From Cesiribacter sp. SM1 (GTDB lineage Bacteria > Bacteroidota > Bacteroidia > Cytophagales > Cyclobacteriaceae), in assembly GCF_020178975.1 (NCBI RefSeq), contig NZ_JAHXBU010000092.1, positions 62,001-126,000 of the forward strand: DNA of 64,000 nucleotides, written 5' to 3'. Position numbers and translations under genes: made by a program. Under the pieces are notes generated by a model. It worked only from the letters and a program-made list of their open reading frames with translations. It was not told the DNA's origin and made no database searches. Numbering within the stretch: the stretch's first letter is position 1; the number at the start of each line of letters is the position of its first letter. Positions 26,987-35,867 of this stretch are shown piece after piece.

Positions 26987-29245
26987 CTACCTGCGGTTGT
27001 TGCGGTCAGATCTGTCGTCGCGCCTGTCATCACGGCGATCGTTTCTGCCTTCGCCACGGTCAGATCTTCTCTCACTTCTTTCTCCTCCTCCTTCGCTAGC
27101 ACCTTCAGCACGCTCCGGCTTGGGAAGCAACACTTTTCTGGAGAGGCGGTATTTTCCTGTTTTGCGATCAATTTCGATAAGCTTAACAGTAATTTCTTCA
27201 CCTTGTTCTAAAACACCCTCCATATTTTCCAGGCGCTCCCATTTAATTTCAGAAATATGGAGCAGACCATCTTTGCCAGGCATGAATTCTACAAAGGCAC
27301 CAAATGGCATGATAGATTTTACTTTGCCTTCGTACACGCTGCCAACTTCCGGAACGGCTGCAATATTGCTCACACGCATGCGTGCAGACTCTACAGACTC
27401 GCCATCTGAACCAAAGATGCTTACGTGTCCCATATCATCTTTTTCTTCGATGATGATGGTAGCACCGGTTTCGCGCTGGATCTCCTGGATTACTTTACCG
27501 CCTGGTCCGATTACGGCACCAATCATATCCTTAGGAATGGTGAGTACCACAAAGCGAGGCGCATGCTGCTTGAATTCAGCACGTGGCTGTGCAAGCGTTT
27601 CCTTCATCTTGTTCAGGATGTGCAGGCGTCCTTCTTTTGCCTGAAGCAGTGCTTCGCGCAATACATCAAACGAAAGACCATCTACCTTAATATCCATCTG
27701 GCAGGCAGTGATACCTTCGGCAGTACCGGTTACTTTGAAGTCCATATCACCTAAATGGTCTTCATCTCCCAGAATATCGCTAAGAATTGCATAACGACCG
27801 GTTTCGGCATCTGAGATCATACCCATGGCAATACCCGAAACAGGTGCCTTGATCTGCACACCGGCATCCATCAGGGCCAGTGCACCGGCACAAACGGTAG
27901 CCATAGAAGAAGAACCATTACTCTCCAGGATGTCAGATACAATACGGATGGTATATGGGTTCTGGTCGTGGGCCGGAATTACGGCTTTAAGCGCACGCAG
28001 GGCCAGGTTGCCATGGCCTACTTCGCGACGGCCGGGGCCGCGGTTTGGTTTTACCTCACCGGTAGAGAAACCCGGGAAGTTGTAGTGCAGAATAAATTTA
28101 TGTGAACCTACCTGCATGGCACTGTCGATGAGCTGCTCATCCAGCTTGGTACCCAGCGTAACGGTAGTAAGCGACTGGGTTTCGCCACGGGTAAATAATG
28201 CTGAACCGTGAGCGGCTGGCAGATAGTCTACTTCTGACCAGATAGGGCGAATTTCGTTATACTGGCGGCCATCCACACGTTTTTTTGCATCAAGGGTAAA
28301 ATCACGTGAGGCCTTCCAGTGCATTGCACTAAAGTAGCGGTTGGCTACAAATTTATTAACGGTATGATCTTCAGGCAGGCTGTTGAAATACTCGTCCTTA
28401 ATAGCCTTATATTTTTCTTTACGATCGTTTTTATTGTCAGAGATATCTGCAATAGCGTCGTAAATGCGCTTGTAGTAGGTATCGAACAGGTACTGGCGCA
28501 GTTCAGGATCATTATCCTCGTGGTTATACTCACGCTTCTGGGTTTTGCCAGCTTCCTGCATAAGTTCTACCTGTACCTGGCATTGTTGCTTAATGGCACG
28601 GTGAGCGGTGGCAATAGCCTCCAGCATTTCGTCTTCAGAAACTTCTTTAGACTCACCCTCAACCATCAGGATGTTATCGATGGTACCGGCAACGATCAGG
28701 TCCAGCTGAGCCTCGTCACGCTGCTGTGTGGTTGGGTTAACAAGATATTGTCCATCGAGCTTAATTACCCGAACCTCTGAGATAGGTCCGTTGAAAGGAA
28801 TATCTGAAACTGCCAGTGCAGCAGAAGCAGCTAGAGCAGCAAGGGCATCAGGAAGGGCTTCTTTATCTGCCGAGATCAGGCTGATGTTGATCTGGGTATC
28901 GGCATGGTAATCGTCGGGGAACATCGGGCGGATGGCACGGTCAACCAGGCGGCTGATCAGGATCTCATGATCTGAAAGTCTGCCTTCGCGCTTAAGAAAG
29001 CCACCAGGAATGCGGCCGGCTGATGCAAATTTTTCCTGATAGTCTACAGAAAGGGGAAGAAAATCCACTTCGGCTTTGGCTTCTTTGTTGGAAACCACTG
29101 TAGCCAGCAACATGGTATTCCCCATGCGCACAACAACGGCGCCATCGGCTTGGCGGGCAAGTTTTCCGGTTTCGATTGTTATCTCGCGTCCATCTTCGAG
29201 CCGAAAAGACTTGGTGATAATATTAGATTGCATAGAATTTGACAA
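26987..29245 (-). CDS. pnp: polyribonucleotide nucleotidyltransferase
   Basis: The 752-residue protein carries two RNase PH domains (first ending near 230, second with [19 protein letters not shown] and the active-site [16 protein letters not shown]), a KH domain ([17 protein letters not shown]) and an S1 domain ([18 protein letters not shown]). The last 40 residues form a low-complexity tail rich in Arg, Asp, Gly and Ser, an extra RNA-binding-like extension often seen in this phylum. PNPase degrades RNA 3'-to-5' by phosphorolysis. It lies 109 bp downstream of rpsO, the classic order. Confidence 0.96.
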   Translation of the reverse strand: MSNSMQSNIITKSFRLEDGREITIETGKLARQADGAVVVRMGNTMLLATVVSNKEAKAEVDFLPLSVDYQEKFASAGRIPGGFLKREGRLSDHEILISRLVDRAIRPMFPDDYHADTQINISLISADKEALPDALAALAASAALAVSDIPFNGPISEVRVIKLDGQYLVNPTTQQRDEAQLDLIVAGTIDNILMVEGESKEVSEDEMLEAIATAHRAIKQQCQVQVELMQEAGKTQKREYNHEDNDPELRQYLFDTYYKRIYDAIADISDNKNDRKEKYKAIKDEYFNSLPEDHTVNKFVANRYFSAMHWKASRDFTLDAKKRVDGRQYNEIRPIWSEVDYLPAAHGSALFTRGETQSLTTVTLGTKLDEQLIDSAMQVGSHKFILHYNFPGFSTGEVKPNRGPGRREVGHGNLALRALKAVIPAHDQNPYTIRIVSDILESNGSSSMATVCAGALALMDAGVQIKAPVSGIAMGMISDAETGRYAILSDILGDEDHLGDMDFKVTGTAEGITACQMDIKVDGLSFDVLREALLQAKEGRLHILNKMKETLAQPRAEFKQHAPRFVVLTIPKDMIGAVIGPGGKVIQEIQRETGATIIIEEKDDMGHVSIFGSDGESVESARMRVSNIAAVPEVGSVYEGKVKSIMPFGAFVEFMPGKDGLLHISEIKWERLENMEGVLEQGEEITVKLIEIDRKTGKYRLSRKVLLPKPERAEGASEGGGERSERRSDRGEGRNDRRDDRRDDRSDRNNRR

Positions 29246-29260
29246 AATGAACTATAAATA

Positions 29261-29283
29261 AAAAAACGACAGAAGCGTTTTTT
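29261..29283 (-). promoter_or_regulatory. AT-rich hairpin in the rpsO-pnp intergenic region
   Basis: The arms AAAAAACG and CGTTTTTT with a 7-nt loop lie 15 bp upstream of the pnp start codon. In Escherichia coli the pnp leader has a hairpin that controls autoregulation; this may be an analogue or a weak terminator. The stem is short. Confidence 0.3.
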
Positions 29284-29315
29284 GTTTGATAAAAAAGGGG
29301 GGAATAAAAATGAAT

Positions 29316-29345
29316 AAAAGAGGGTAGCCAGCGGCCCCCTCTTTT
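29316..29345 (-). terminator. terminator after rpsO
   Basis: A perfect stem of AAAAGAGGG and CCCTCTTTT around a 12-nt loop lies 9 bp beyond the rpsO stop. Since pnp follows, this is probably a partial terminator or processing site. Confidence 0.7.
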
Positions 29346-29354
29346 ATTAATTGC

Positions 29355-29630
29355 TTATTTACGAAGATTAAGTTCTGCGAGAATAGCTCTGTAACGCTCA
29401 ATGTCACGATCATGAAGATAGTTCAGGAGTCTTCTGCGCTTACCTACCAGCTTGAGCAGACCCAGACGGGTGCTGAAATCATGCTTGTGCTGCTTGAGGT
29501 GTTCTGTTAAATGATTGATGCGGTAAGAAAACAGGGCGATTTGTGACTCAGCTGAACCAGTATCGCTTTTTGCTCTCAACCGACCATGATTTTCAAACAG
29601 CTCTTGTTTTTTCTCTGTTGTTAAATACAT
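29355..29630 (-). CDS. rpsO: 30S ribosomal protein S15
   Basis: This 91-residue protein has the S15 pattern: SDTGSAESQIALFSYRINHL, LKQHKHDFSTRLGLLKLVGK and RRRLLNYLHDRDIERY. It binds 16S rRNA in the central domain and nucleates platform assembly. It has its own well-formed promoter at 29671-29702 and precedes pnp. Confidence 0.97.
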   Translation of the reverse strand: MYLTTEKKQELFENHGRLRAKSDTGSAESQIALFSYRINHLTEHLKQHKHDFSTRLGLLKLVGKRRRLLNYLHDRDIERYRAILAELNLRK

Positions 29631-29670
29631 GCTTAGTCGAATAAAATAATTAATTGAAAAAAACCGGAGG

Positions 29671-29702
29671 CAAAGTTAGGCAAATTTGCATTAATTTACA
29701 AG
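29671..29702 (-). promoter_or_regulatory. Bacteroidota-type promoter of rpsO
   Basis: On the minus strand a TTG (29699-29701) is followed after 20 bp by TAACTTTG (29671-29678), a full match to the TAnnTTTG -7 consensus at the expected spacing. The transcript would have a leader of about 35 nt before the rpsO ATG. Confidence 0.75.
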
Positions 29703-29711
29703 TTGTGCTTT

Positions 29712-31421
29712 TTAGTTACGTGGCCAGCGAAAGGTTCTCTTTAAAGCATCGGTCCTGCGTACTTTTTCGCCGATAGCACCACGGAATCGGGCTATGATAA
29801 CACTGTAGAAATCTGACTCGAACAAACGTGCGTCGTTACGGGCCTGGCGCAAAAAGAACAGACCAAAGGGCAGCAACAGCAAGTTGGCCGACCATATGCC
29901 TAGTTCCGGGCTCACGATCCCCTCACGTGCCCACTTATCGCCAAACATAGTCAGTACATAATACACGATAAAAAAGGCAATAGACACTATAACTGGCACA
30001 CCCAGGCCACCCCGCTTGATGATGGCACCCAGTGGTGCACCAATCAGGAACATCACAAGGCAGGCAACAGCCTGTGCTATTTTCTTATGAATTTCGATCT
30101 GCCACTGGTAAATGCTGCGCTGCAGTTCATCAGCACGCCCTCCATATACCTCGTAGTTATTTTTAACATAGCGTAGCTGGCCCACTGCAGATCTGTAAGC
30201 TTCCAGCTCCTTAGGCTTGTTCAGGCTGGCTTCTACCGGGTTCAGCAGGCTGGTGTCGGCCAGGCTTGGTTCCAGGCTTGCTACCTTTTTTGACTTGCCG
30301 GTAGCGGCGTTCATGGTATATTCAGAACCGGACTCTTCCAGGGTCATTACCTGGCTCCTGGTCATGAGGTTTTCCCGGGTGTATGGCAGCCCTCCGGAAA
30401 TAGGTCCTGTAGAAGCAGAGTCGCCATACATCTCCCTCATTTTTACACGGTTTAGAGAGTCTACTACTTTATACTGCTCCTTTAAGTTTTCAGGAACTGT
30501 AACCCGTGTTTTGTTAATATAGGGGTTATAGTTTTGAACATTACTGTAGATGGTATAGCGCGCTTCTATGATCTTGTTCTCCATGGAGTCAATATCAGCC
30601 GATAACTGGTTGACATTCTTCATGATCTTATTTTCTGCAAAGTAATCCTGCGGAGTCTGGCTCATGCCAAAGGATTCCATGCTGAATATAAGCCTGGACT
30701 TGCTGAATTCGTTGCGCATAAATTCGGCCGGTTTTCCATTAGGCGTAAAGCCAGCCTGTTCGGGCTTTGGTTCTGAGTAGTTGATGCCGTTGTACAGCTC
30801 AAACATCAGGTAGCGGTCGTTTCCGAAGGTATACATACGGCCGCTGTCTGCCAGAATAACATCTGTGTTACCCCTGCCCTTTGTATGGTCGTAGATGATA
30901 AGGCCTTTCAGAGATACCTCATCCGGGTATTTCTTATTGACTTTAATGCTGTAATTGGGAATTCCGTTATAGAAGGTGCCTTCCTGCAGGGAGAGGGATG
31001 GTTTGGTTTGCCTGATGTCGTAAAGCAGGCTGAAAGCCTTCAGGTTTACCTTGGGTACAATACGGTCGTTGTTATAAAAGGCAAAGACTGTAAGAAAGAT
31101 TGTAAAAATGAAAATAGGAAGCAGGGTGCGTACCAGCGAAATACCAGAGCTTTTGATGGCTGTTAGCTCAAAATGTTCGCCCAGGTTACCAAAGGTCATC
31201 AAGCTGGAGAGCAACACCGCAAGTGGCAGCGCAAGGGTGGTCATGGTAACGCTGAAAAAGAACAGCAGCTCCACATATACCCAGGGCTCCAGCCCTTTTC
31301 CAACTATTTCATCGAAATACTTGAGAAGGGTCTGCATCAGAAGAATGAACACAACCACCAGAAAGGTGAGGATAAAGGGCCCCAGGAACGCCTTTAGTAT
31401 AAGTTTGTCGAGTTTTTTCAT
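29712..31421 (-). CDS. LptF/LptG family permease
   Basis: This 569-residue inner-membrane protein has N-terminal membrane helices (AFLGPFILTFLVVVFILLMQ and a LALPLAVLLSSLMTFGNLGEH-type loop at about 60-85), a large periplasmic region of about 330 residues with a beta-jellyroll-like part, and three C-terminal helices (VACLVMFLIGAPLGAIIKRGG, VSIAFFIVYYVL, LGIWSANLLLLPFGLFF). This is the YjgP/YjgQ architecture. The proteins pair with LptB to lift lipopolysaccharide from the inner membrane towards LptA. It is longer than the usual 360 residues because of the expanded periplasmic region, as in other Bacteroidota. Confidence 0.9.
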   Translation of the reverse strand: MKKLDKLILKAFLGPFILTFLVVVFILLMQTLLKYFDEIVGKGLEPWVYVELLFFFSVTMTTLALPLAVLLSSLMTFGNLGEHFELTAIKSSGISLVRTLLPIFIFTIFLTVFAFYNNDRIVPKVNLKAFSLLYDIRQTKPSLSLQEGTFYNGIPNYSIKVNKKYPDEVSLKGLIIYDHTKGRGNTDVILADSGRMYTFGNDRYLMFELYNGINYSEPKPEQAGFTPNGKPAEFMRNEFSKSRLIFSMESFGMSQTPQDYFAENKIMKNVNQLSADIDSMENKIIEARYTIYSNVQNYNPYINKTRVTVPENLKEQYKVVDSLNRVKMREMYGDSASTGPISGGLPYTRENLMTRSQVMTLEESGSEYTMNAATGKSKKVASLEPSLADTSLLNPVEASLNKPKELEAYRSAVGQLRYVKNNYEVYGGRADELQRSIYQWQIEIHKKIAQAVACLVMFLIGAPLGAIIKRGGLGVPVIVSIAFFIVYYVLTMFGDKWAREGIVSPELGIWSANLLLLPFGLFFLRQARNDARLFESDFYSVIIARFRGAIGEKVRRTDALKRTFRWPRN

Positions 31422-31485
31422 AAGGGCTTCTCTGCAAAGAAACGCAAAAATGATGCAGAAAATTTATTGAGCCCCCGTTTTTTCC

Positions 31486-31890
31486 TTAGCCGCCTACTAA
31501 TTCACGTAAGTTACCCACCAGACTTTCCCAAATCTCGCTTAGTTCATCGTCCCCGGTATCTTCTGATGAACAATCACGGATGCGCAGAAATGTGGAGTCG
31601 GTGAAATCATTTTTCTCAAGAAAGAACTCCAGGTAATCAGGATCGTCATCTCCGTTGTCGTGGCCATTCTCGGGCAGGTATTCAAAGCGGATGTACTGGT
31701 CTCGCCTGGTTGCGGCTATTTTAGCTTTGTGAATTTCACCGTCAACATGAAAAATAAAGTTTTTATCATAGTCGATGGTAACATTATCGGCAAACCACTG
31801 GGCCAGCCCCCCTGCCGTATTCAGATAGGGGTATAAAATCCGCAGTGAAGCATTGATTTCATATTCGTTTTCGAAACAACTTTTAGCCAT
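31486..31890 (-). CDS. START-like (SRPBCC fold) domain protein
   Basis: The 134-residue product contains YEINASLRILYPYLNTAGGLAQWFADNVTID at about residues 8-38, which is the signature of the AHSA1/START-like proteins of Cytophagales, followed by beta strands and a Glu/Asp-rich C-terminal helix. An upstream in-frame ATG at 32046 would add 52 unrelated residues, so I use the ATG at 31888-31890. The fold usually encloses a hydrophobic ligand; its role here is unknown. Confidence 0.8.
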   Translation of the reverse strand: MAKSCFENEYEINASLRILYPYLNTAGGLAQWFADNVTIDYDKNFIFHVDGEIHKAKIAATRRDQYIRFEYLPENGHDNGDDDPDYLEFFLEKNDFTDSTFLRIRDCSSEDTGDDELSEIWESLVGNLRELVGG

Positions 31891-32067
31891 AGAAGGAAAA
31901 AATGATTTGTTGGCTGCTATGTGAATTATTGGCTGCACATCAATATAGGAAGTTTTGTTTTGTAGTGCAACAAATATTTTCGTTCCAGTCGTTGGTAAAA
32001 TAAATTCAGGCTTTATATATTTGCACTCCCAATCAGAAACCCACAAGGGAATTTGATTAAAACCTCT

Positions 32068-32141
32068 GGCGAGGTAGCTCAGTCGGTTAGAGCGCAGGAT
32101 TCATAACCCTGAGGTCACGAGTTCAACTCTCGTCCTCGCTA
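32068..32141 (+). tRNA. tRNA-Met (anticodon CAT)
   Basis: A 74-nt cloverleaf with acceptor stem GGCGAGG / CCTCGCT, D-arm GCTC...GAGC, anticodon loop TTCATAA with CAT at 32102-32104, and T-arm ACGAG-TTCAACT-CTCGT. The first pair can form (G-U), so it is not an initiator. CAT could also be the lysidine-modified tRNA-Ile2; elongator Met is more likely. CCA is not encoded. A terminator follows. Confidence 0.93.
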
Positions 32142-32147
32142 CTTTAC

Positions 32148-32184
32148 AAGCCTTGTAACAAATTTTGTTGCAAGGCTTTTCTTT
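32148..32184 (+). terminator. terminator after tRNA-Met
   Basis: The arms AAGCCTTGTAACA and TTGTTGCAAGGCTT around an AATT loop are followed by TTCTTTTT, 6 bp after the tRNA. Confidence 0.85.
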
Positions 32185-32404
32185 TTAAAGCCCATCATCA
32201 GTACAAGACTGCTGCATCTTCAGATAAAATACTGATACTCCAGGACGATATTTTTGACGGACAGAGAGCTTCTCATTTCTATTTCATTTCCGGAACGTTC
32301 ACATTTTTTACATGCTCTGCACAGGGGCATTTCAAACAAGAATCTTCAAGCCCGGTTAATCAATTTTGTAAGGTTAATTTTTTAAACTTCAAACAACCCA
32401 GCAC

Positions 32405-32536
32405 ATGCAACAACCTAATAATGATAACAAGAATAAGAACGTTAAGAAGTCATATCAAACCGGATGTATCATTGCAGTTGTGGTATTAGTCATTATTATG
32501 GCCATCTACCTTTTTGGGTTTATAGGAGGTGCCTAG
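32405..32536 (+). CDS. 43-residue single-pass membrane protein
   Basis: This short frame from ATG 32405 to TAG 32536 encodes an Asn/Lys-rich N-terminus (NNDNKNKNVKK) followed by one hydrophobic helix (CIIAVVVLVIIMAIYLFGFI). The composition is far from random, and positive residues precede the helix as expected for an N-in membrane protein. I do not recognise a family. It stands alone between the tRNA terminator and a small gene on the other strand. Confidence 0.5.
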   Translation: MQQPNNDNKNKNVKKSYQTGCIIAVVVLVIIMAIYLFGFIGGA

Positions 32537-32653
32537 TGGTAGTACCTGTTCCAGATGCCTGAACCATCATTAGCTCTGTTACAGCCCTATTTATGTATTG
32601 CTGTTTAGGACAGGGCAGGCATCTTTAACCAAAAGGGCGTTTCTCTAACGCTA

Positions 32654-32878
32654 CTATCTTTCGTAGTATTTGTAGTTGGTGAGCAGGTAGTTGGCAAGAG
32701 CTATGCTAAAGCAGGAAACAAAATAACGGCGTGCATTTCGCTGTTTTAGCGCACCTGTTAGCCAGGGAAGCAGCAAAGCGGGCACAAAAGGGGTTTCAAG
32801 CTGTCCGTGTACCCGAAATGGCACCAGCGGCCTTATCGCCAGTGGCTGATTTGTAAAGACATTGAGTGCTCCCTGCAT
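32654..32878 (-). CDS. small conserved-looking protein, possibly a gene remnant
   Basis: This 74-residue frame has protein-like composition: VPFRVHGQLETPFVPALLLP followed by WLTGALKQRNARRYFVSCF and a hydrophobic end, LANYLLTNYKYYER. It resembles small Cytophagales membrane proteins whose core contains a similar PALL-PWLTG segment, but I recall no name. There is no clear signal peptide. It may be complete or a remnant; the surrounding 300 bp hold no other gene. Confidence 0.4.
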   Translation of the reverse strand: MQGALNVFTNQPLAIRPLVPFRVHGQLETPFVPALLLPWLTGALKQRNARRYFVSCFSIALANYLLTNYKYYER

Positions 32879-33200
32879 AATGCCAAATGTGTAGCAAAGG
32901 CTTCTGGCTGTTCCTTTTAGTCGGAATAAACTGGGGCAAGCATCTGCAAGCTAAAAAAGCCATAATCGATAGCTCCGTGTGCCTTAGGTCCTATAGGTTT
33001 TATGCTCATACTTTATTGTTTTCACTGAAAAACCACGAAAAGCATTATGCGGGTTTGTTTGTAGGGCTGGCCAGAAAAGCACCGGCGAAATTATCATTAG
33101 CGTATCAGCTGTAGAGAAAAAAGGCACATCCCCTGTCGGGAACCCAGCCGTTTGATAGCAGCCACCTGTTATCAAAGAATAATGGATCTATGGACAGGCC
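32879..33200. other. 322-bp intergenic region
   Basis: The open frames seen here on both strands are short and lack protein-like composition. I find no hairpin with a T-run and no promoter box that I can defend. Confidence 0.4.
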
Positions 33201-33545
33201 CTACCCCTGCTTCCACCATGAAAGCCAGTCTCCACTTTCAATTCTGCTAAAACCTTTGGGACTTAGCTTATACACATAAATCCACACCCCTTCCTCCTCC
33301 AGGTATAGCCTGTCATAGCTTTCGCCCTCATAAGCATCCAGTTCAGGCCATATCGAATCAGGTAATTCCACTACATCGCCGATGATCTTCCCTGATTTGT
33401 CATTTACCGCCAGCGGGTACCAGCCGGCGCTGTACAGGGAGTACCCCCTAAGCCACACTCCCTCTTTTAATACCGCTGCCCCTTTTAGCAGGTGGTGTGA
33501 TACGCCGCCTTTGCGCAGGGTTCCATAAACGAATAGTTGGTGCAT
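33201..33545 (-). CDS. gamma-glutamylcyclotransferase-like (AIG2/GGCT) protein
   Basis: This 114-residue protein starts at the ATG at 33543-33545 with MHQLFVYGTLRKG, the GGCT-fold substrate-loop signature, and has YSAGWYPLAV and the catalytic-type Glu region LDAYEGESYDRLY. Family members release 5-oxoproline from gamma-glutamyl amines. The frame continues 34 codons upstream across the divergent promoter region of the amidohydrolase, which is clearly not coding. Because the window also holds a gamma-glutamyl-type ligase (2642-3862), a functional link is possible but they are 30 kb apart. Confidence 0.85.
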   Translation of the reverse strand: MHQLFVYGTLRKGGVSHHLLKGAAVLKEGVWLRGYSLYSAGWYPLAVNDKSGKIIGDVVELPDSIWPELDAYEGESYDRLYLEEEGVWIYVYKLSPKGFSRIESGDWLSWWKQG

Positions 33546-33588
33546 CTGCCAAATCTGCCTTATCTTTCCCGCAAGTTCAACTCCATAC

Positions 33589-35241
33589 ATGAAAAAACTG
33601 TTTATTTCCCTGCTGCTCCTGCCCGGAGCTCTTTTTACTGCCTGCACCTCTGTGCCGGAAAGCCAACAGCCACAACACGTAGATTACATGCTCACCAATG
33701 GTACTATTTACACAGTAGATAGTAGCTTTTCCGTTAGCGAAGCCATGGCGGTTAGCAATGGTGTTATTGTTGGCACTGGCACCACACAGGATATCAGCAG
33801 CCGTTTTAGTACCGACAGCCTGGTAGATCTGAAGGGTCAGGTGGTTTATCCCGGCTTTATTGATGCACATTGTCATTTTTACCGCTACGGACTGGGCCTG
33901 CAGTGGGCCGACCTTACCGGCACCAGCTCCTGGGAAGAGGTGCTGCAAAGGCTGGAGGAGCAGCGTCGCCAATATCCCAATACCGACTGGCTGCTGGGGC
34001 GCGGTTGGGATCAGAACGACTGGCCTGTTAAGGAGTTTCCAACAAGGGCCGATCTGGACAGACTCTTTCCCAACGTGCCTGTGCTGATTACGCGTGTAGA
34101 TGGCCATGCCGCACTTGCAAACAGTAAAGCCCTGGTACTTTCTGGTGTAACCGCTGCCTCTAAGGTAGAAGGCGGCAGAGTGGTACTGCAAAATGGCAAC
34201 CCAACCGGTCTGCTCATTGATAATGCCGTTGACCTTGTAAGTACAAAAATACCGGCTCCAGACCTGCAGGAACAAACTACTGCCCTGCTGGAGGCGCAAC
34301 GAAAAGTATTTGCAGTAGGCTTAACCACCGTAGATGATGCCGGTCTGGATCTTTCTACCGTTAATCTCATTGATTCCTTACAGGGAGCGGGATCTCTGCA
34401 AATCCGGATCTACGCCATGCTGAATCCTACGGAAGAAAACATGCTGCGCTTTTTTGAATCTGGCCCACTGAAAAAGGATCGGCTGCATGTGAGCTCTTTT
34501 AAAATTTACAGCGATGGTGCCCTGGGTAGCCGTGGTGCCCTGCTGCTGAATCCTTATTCGGACGATCCGCATAACCATGGTCTGCTCTTAAGCCAGCCTT
34601 TTTATTTCGAGGAGATGGCTAAAAAACTCCATGCCAATGGTTTTCAAATGAACACCCACTGTATTGGTGATTCTGCCAACCGCCTGGTGCTGGATACCTA
34701 TGCAGGTGTACTGGGTGAGCATAATGACCGCCGCTGGCGCATTGAGCATGCCCAGGTAGTAACCCGCGAAGACCAGCAGAAATATAGTCGTTACAACATC
34801 ATTCCATCTGTGCAGCCTACGCATGCCACCTCCGATATGTACTGGGCTGGCGAGCGGCTGGGCCAGGAACGTGAACGTACCGCTTATGCCTATCAGGATT
34901 TGCTGAAGCAGGCCGGTTTGCTCGCCCTGGGAAGCGACTTCCCCATTGAAGATATCAACCCCCTCTATGGCTTTTATGCTGCCGTTGCCCGCCAGGATGA
35001 AAAGAGCTGGCCCGAAGGAGGTTACCAGGCAGAAAACAAGTTAAGCCGTGAAGAGGCTTTGAAGGGCATGACCATTTGGGCTGCATATTCAAACTTTGAG
35101 GAGCAGGAAAAAGGCAGTCTGGAAGCTGGTAAGGTAGCAGACTTTGTAGTGCTCGAAAAAGATATTATGAAAATACCTGTTAGGGAAACCCGCGATACCA
35201 GGGTACTGCATACCATTGTTGGAGGTAAAAAAGTTTATTAG
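33589..35241 (+). CDS. amidohydrolase family lipoprotein (YtcJ-like)
   Basis: The 550-residue protein has a lipoprotein signal (LLLLPGALFTAC), then the metal-dependent amidohydrolase pattern of the YtcJ group: GFIDAHCHFYRYG, LLGRGWDQNDWP, VLITRVDGHAALANS, KIYSDGALGSRGALL, MNTHCIGDSAN and RWRIEHAQVV, ending with LALGSDFPIE. It probably hydrolyses an amide or related bond in an envelope-facing location; the substrate is unknown. A TATCTTTC box near 33560 with a TTGG about 20 bp further upstream looks like its promoter. It is divergent from the GGCT gene. Confidence 0.9.
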   Translation: MKKLFISLLLLPGALFTACTSVPESQQPQHVDYMLTNGTIYTVDSSFSVSEAMAVSNGVIVGTGTTQDISSRFSTDSLVDLKGQVVYPGFIDAHCHFYRYGLGLQWADLTGTSSWEEVLQRLEEQRRQYPNTDWLLGRGWDQNDWPVKEFPTRADLDRLFPNVPVLITRVDGHAALANSKALVLSGVTAASKVEGGRVVLQNGNPTGLLIDNAVDLVSTKIPAPDLQEQTTALLEAQRKVFAVGLTTVDDAGLDLSTVNLIDSLQGAGSLQIRIYAMLNPTEENMLRFFESGPLKKDRLHVSSFKIYSDGALGSRGALLLNPYSDDPHNHGLLLSQPFYFEEMAKKLHANGFQMNTHCIGDSANRLVLDTYAGVLGEHNDRRWRIEHAQVVTREDQQKYSRYNIIPSVQPTHATSDMYWAGERLGQERERTAYAYQDLLKQAGLLALGSDFPIEDINPLYGFYAAVARQDEKSWPEGGYQAENKLSREEALKGMTIWAAYSNFEEQEKGSLEAGKVADFVVLEKDIMKIPVRETRDTRVLHTIVGGKKVY

Positions 35242-35372
35242 AACAAGTAGTTGTCTTTTAGTAAGTTGTGATACTTTTCAGACAAAAGACTGAAAATATG
35301 TTTGCAGCTTAAGAGAAATACTATAGTTTTGCATCCGCTTCGGGAATAAAAATCCAGGGGCTTTGGCAAGAT

Positions 35373-35455
35373 GGGGAGATTCCAGAGCGGCCAAATGGGA
35401 CGGACTGTAAATCCGTTGTCTTACGACTTCGAAGGTTCGAATCCTTCTCTCCCCA
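35373..35455 (+). tRNA. tRNA-Tyr (anticodon GTA)
   Basis: An 83-nt class II tRNA with acceptor stem GGGGAGA / TCTCCCC, anticodon GTA at 35407-35409 in the loop ACTGTAAATC, a long variable arm, and T-loop TTCGAAT. CCA is not encoded; the discriminator is A. Confidence 0.95.
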
Positions 35456-35457
35456 CT

Positions 35458-35492
35458 AAAAAAAGGACTACTCAACAGAGCAGTCCTTTTTT
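35458..35492. terminator. bidirectional terminator after tRNA-Tyr
   Basis: The arms AAAAAAGGACT and AGTCCTTTTTT extend through CTC/GAG around an AACA loop. The T-run follows on the plus strand and an A-run precedes, so it can also stop the minus-strand CopZ gene. Confidence 0.85.
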
Positions 35493-35517
35493 ATTTTCAT
35501 CAATCTGATATCTCTTT

Positions 35518-35727
35518 TTACTTTCTTTCAATCTTATAACCGGCATCCTGCACAGCCTGTAGCACCTGTTTTTCATCTACTTTATCTCCCTCTACTGTAA
35601 GAACTTTATCTTTGGTAGAAGTATCAACTTTCCATTGTTCAACAGAGTCTGCTTTTTGCAGGTAAGGGGTAACTTTTTGAATACAGCTACCACACATAAT
35701 ATTTGTTTTAAATTCTAGCTTTTTCAT
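35518..35727 (-). CDS. CopZ-like heavy-metal-associated domain protein
   Basis: This 69-residue protein is a single HMA domain with the Cu(I)-binding motif MCGSC (Cys12, Cys15), a ferredoxin-like beta-alpha-beta pattern and the C-terminal DAGYKIE. The size is that of a copper chaperone that hands copper to CopA, encoded 140 bp upstream on the same strand. The 140-bp gap shows no strong terminator, so cotranscription is possible. Confidence 0.85.
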   Translation of the reverse strand: MKKLEFKTNIMCGSCIQKVTPYLQKADSVEQWKVDTSTKDKVLTVEGDKVDEKQVLQAVQDAGYKIERK

Positions 35728-35867
35728 TTGTCATTCATTTATTAAATCGGGGGCCAGCATTCAAGCGTCTGGATCATTCATATTCCCGAATATTCTTTTC
35801 TGCTGACTTCAATATTCCGGAGCAAACCTGATACTTACTTCCTGAATCCTGGATCCTGATCTGTTTT

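Noticed and set aside
31891-32046. N-terminal extension of the START-like protein
   Set aside because: The 52 extra residues have no family resemblance; the ATG at 31888-31890 fits the family start.
32887-33114. Plus-strand 75-codon frame
   Set aside because: Composition and codon use do not look like neighbouring genes, and there is no start signal or homology pattern.
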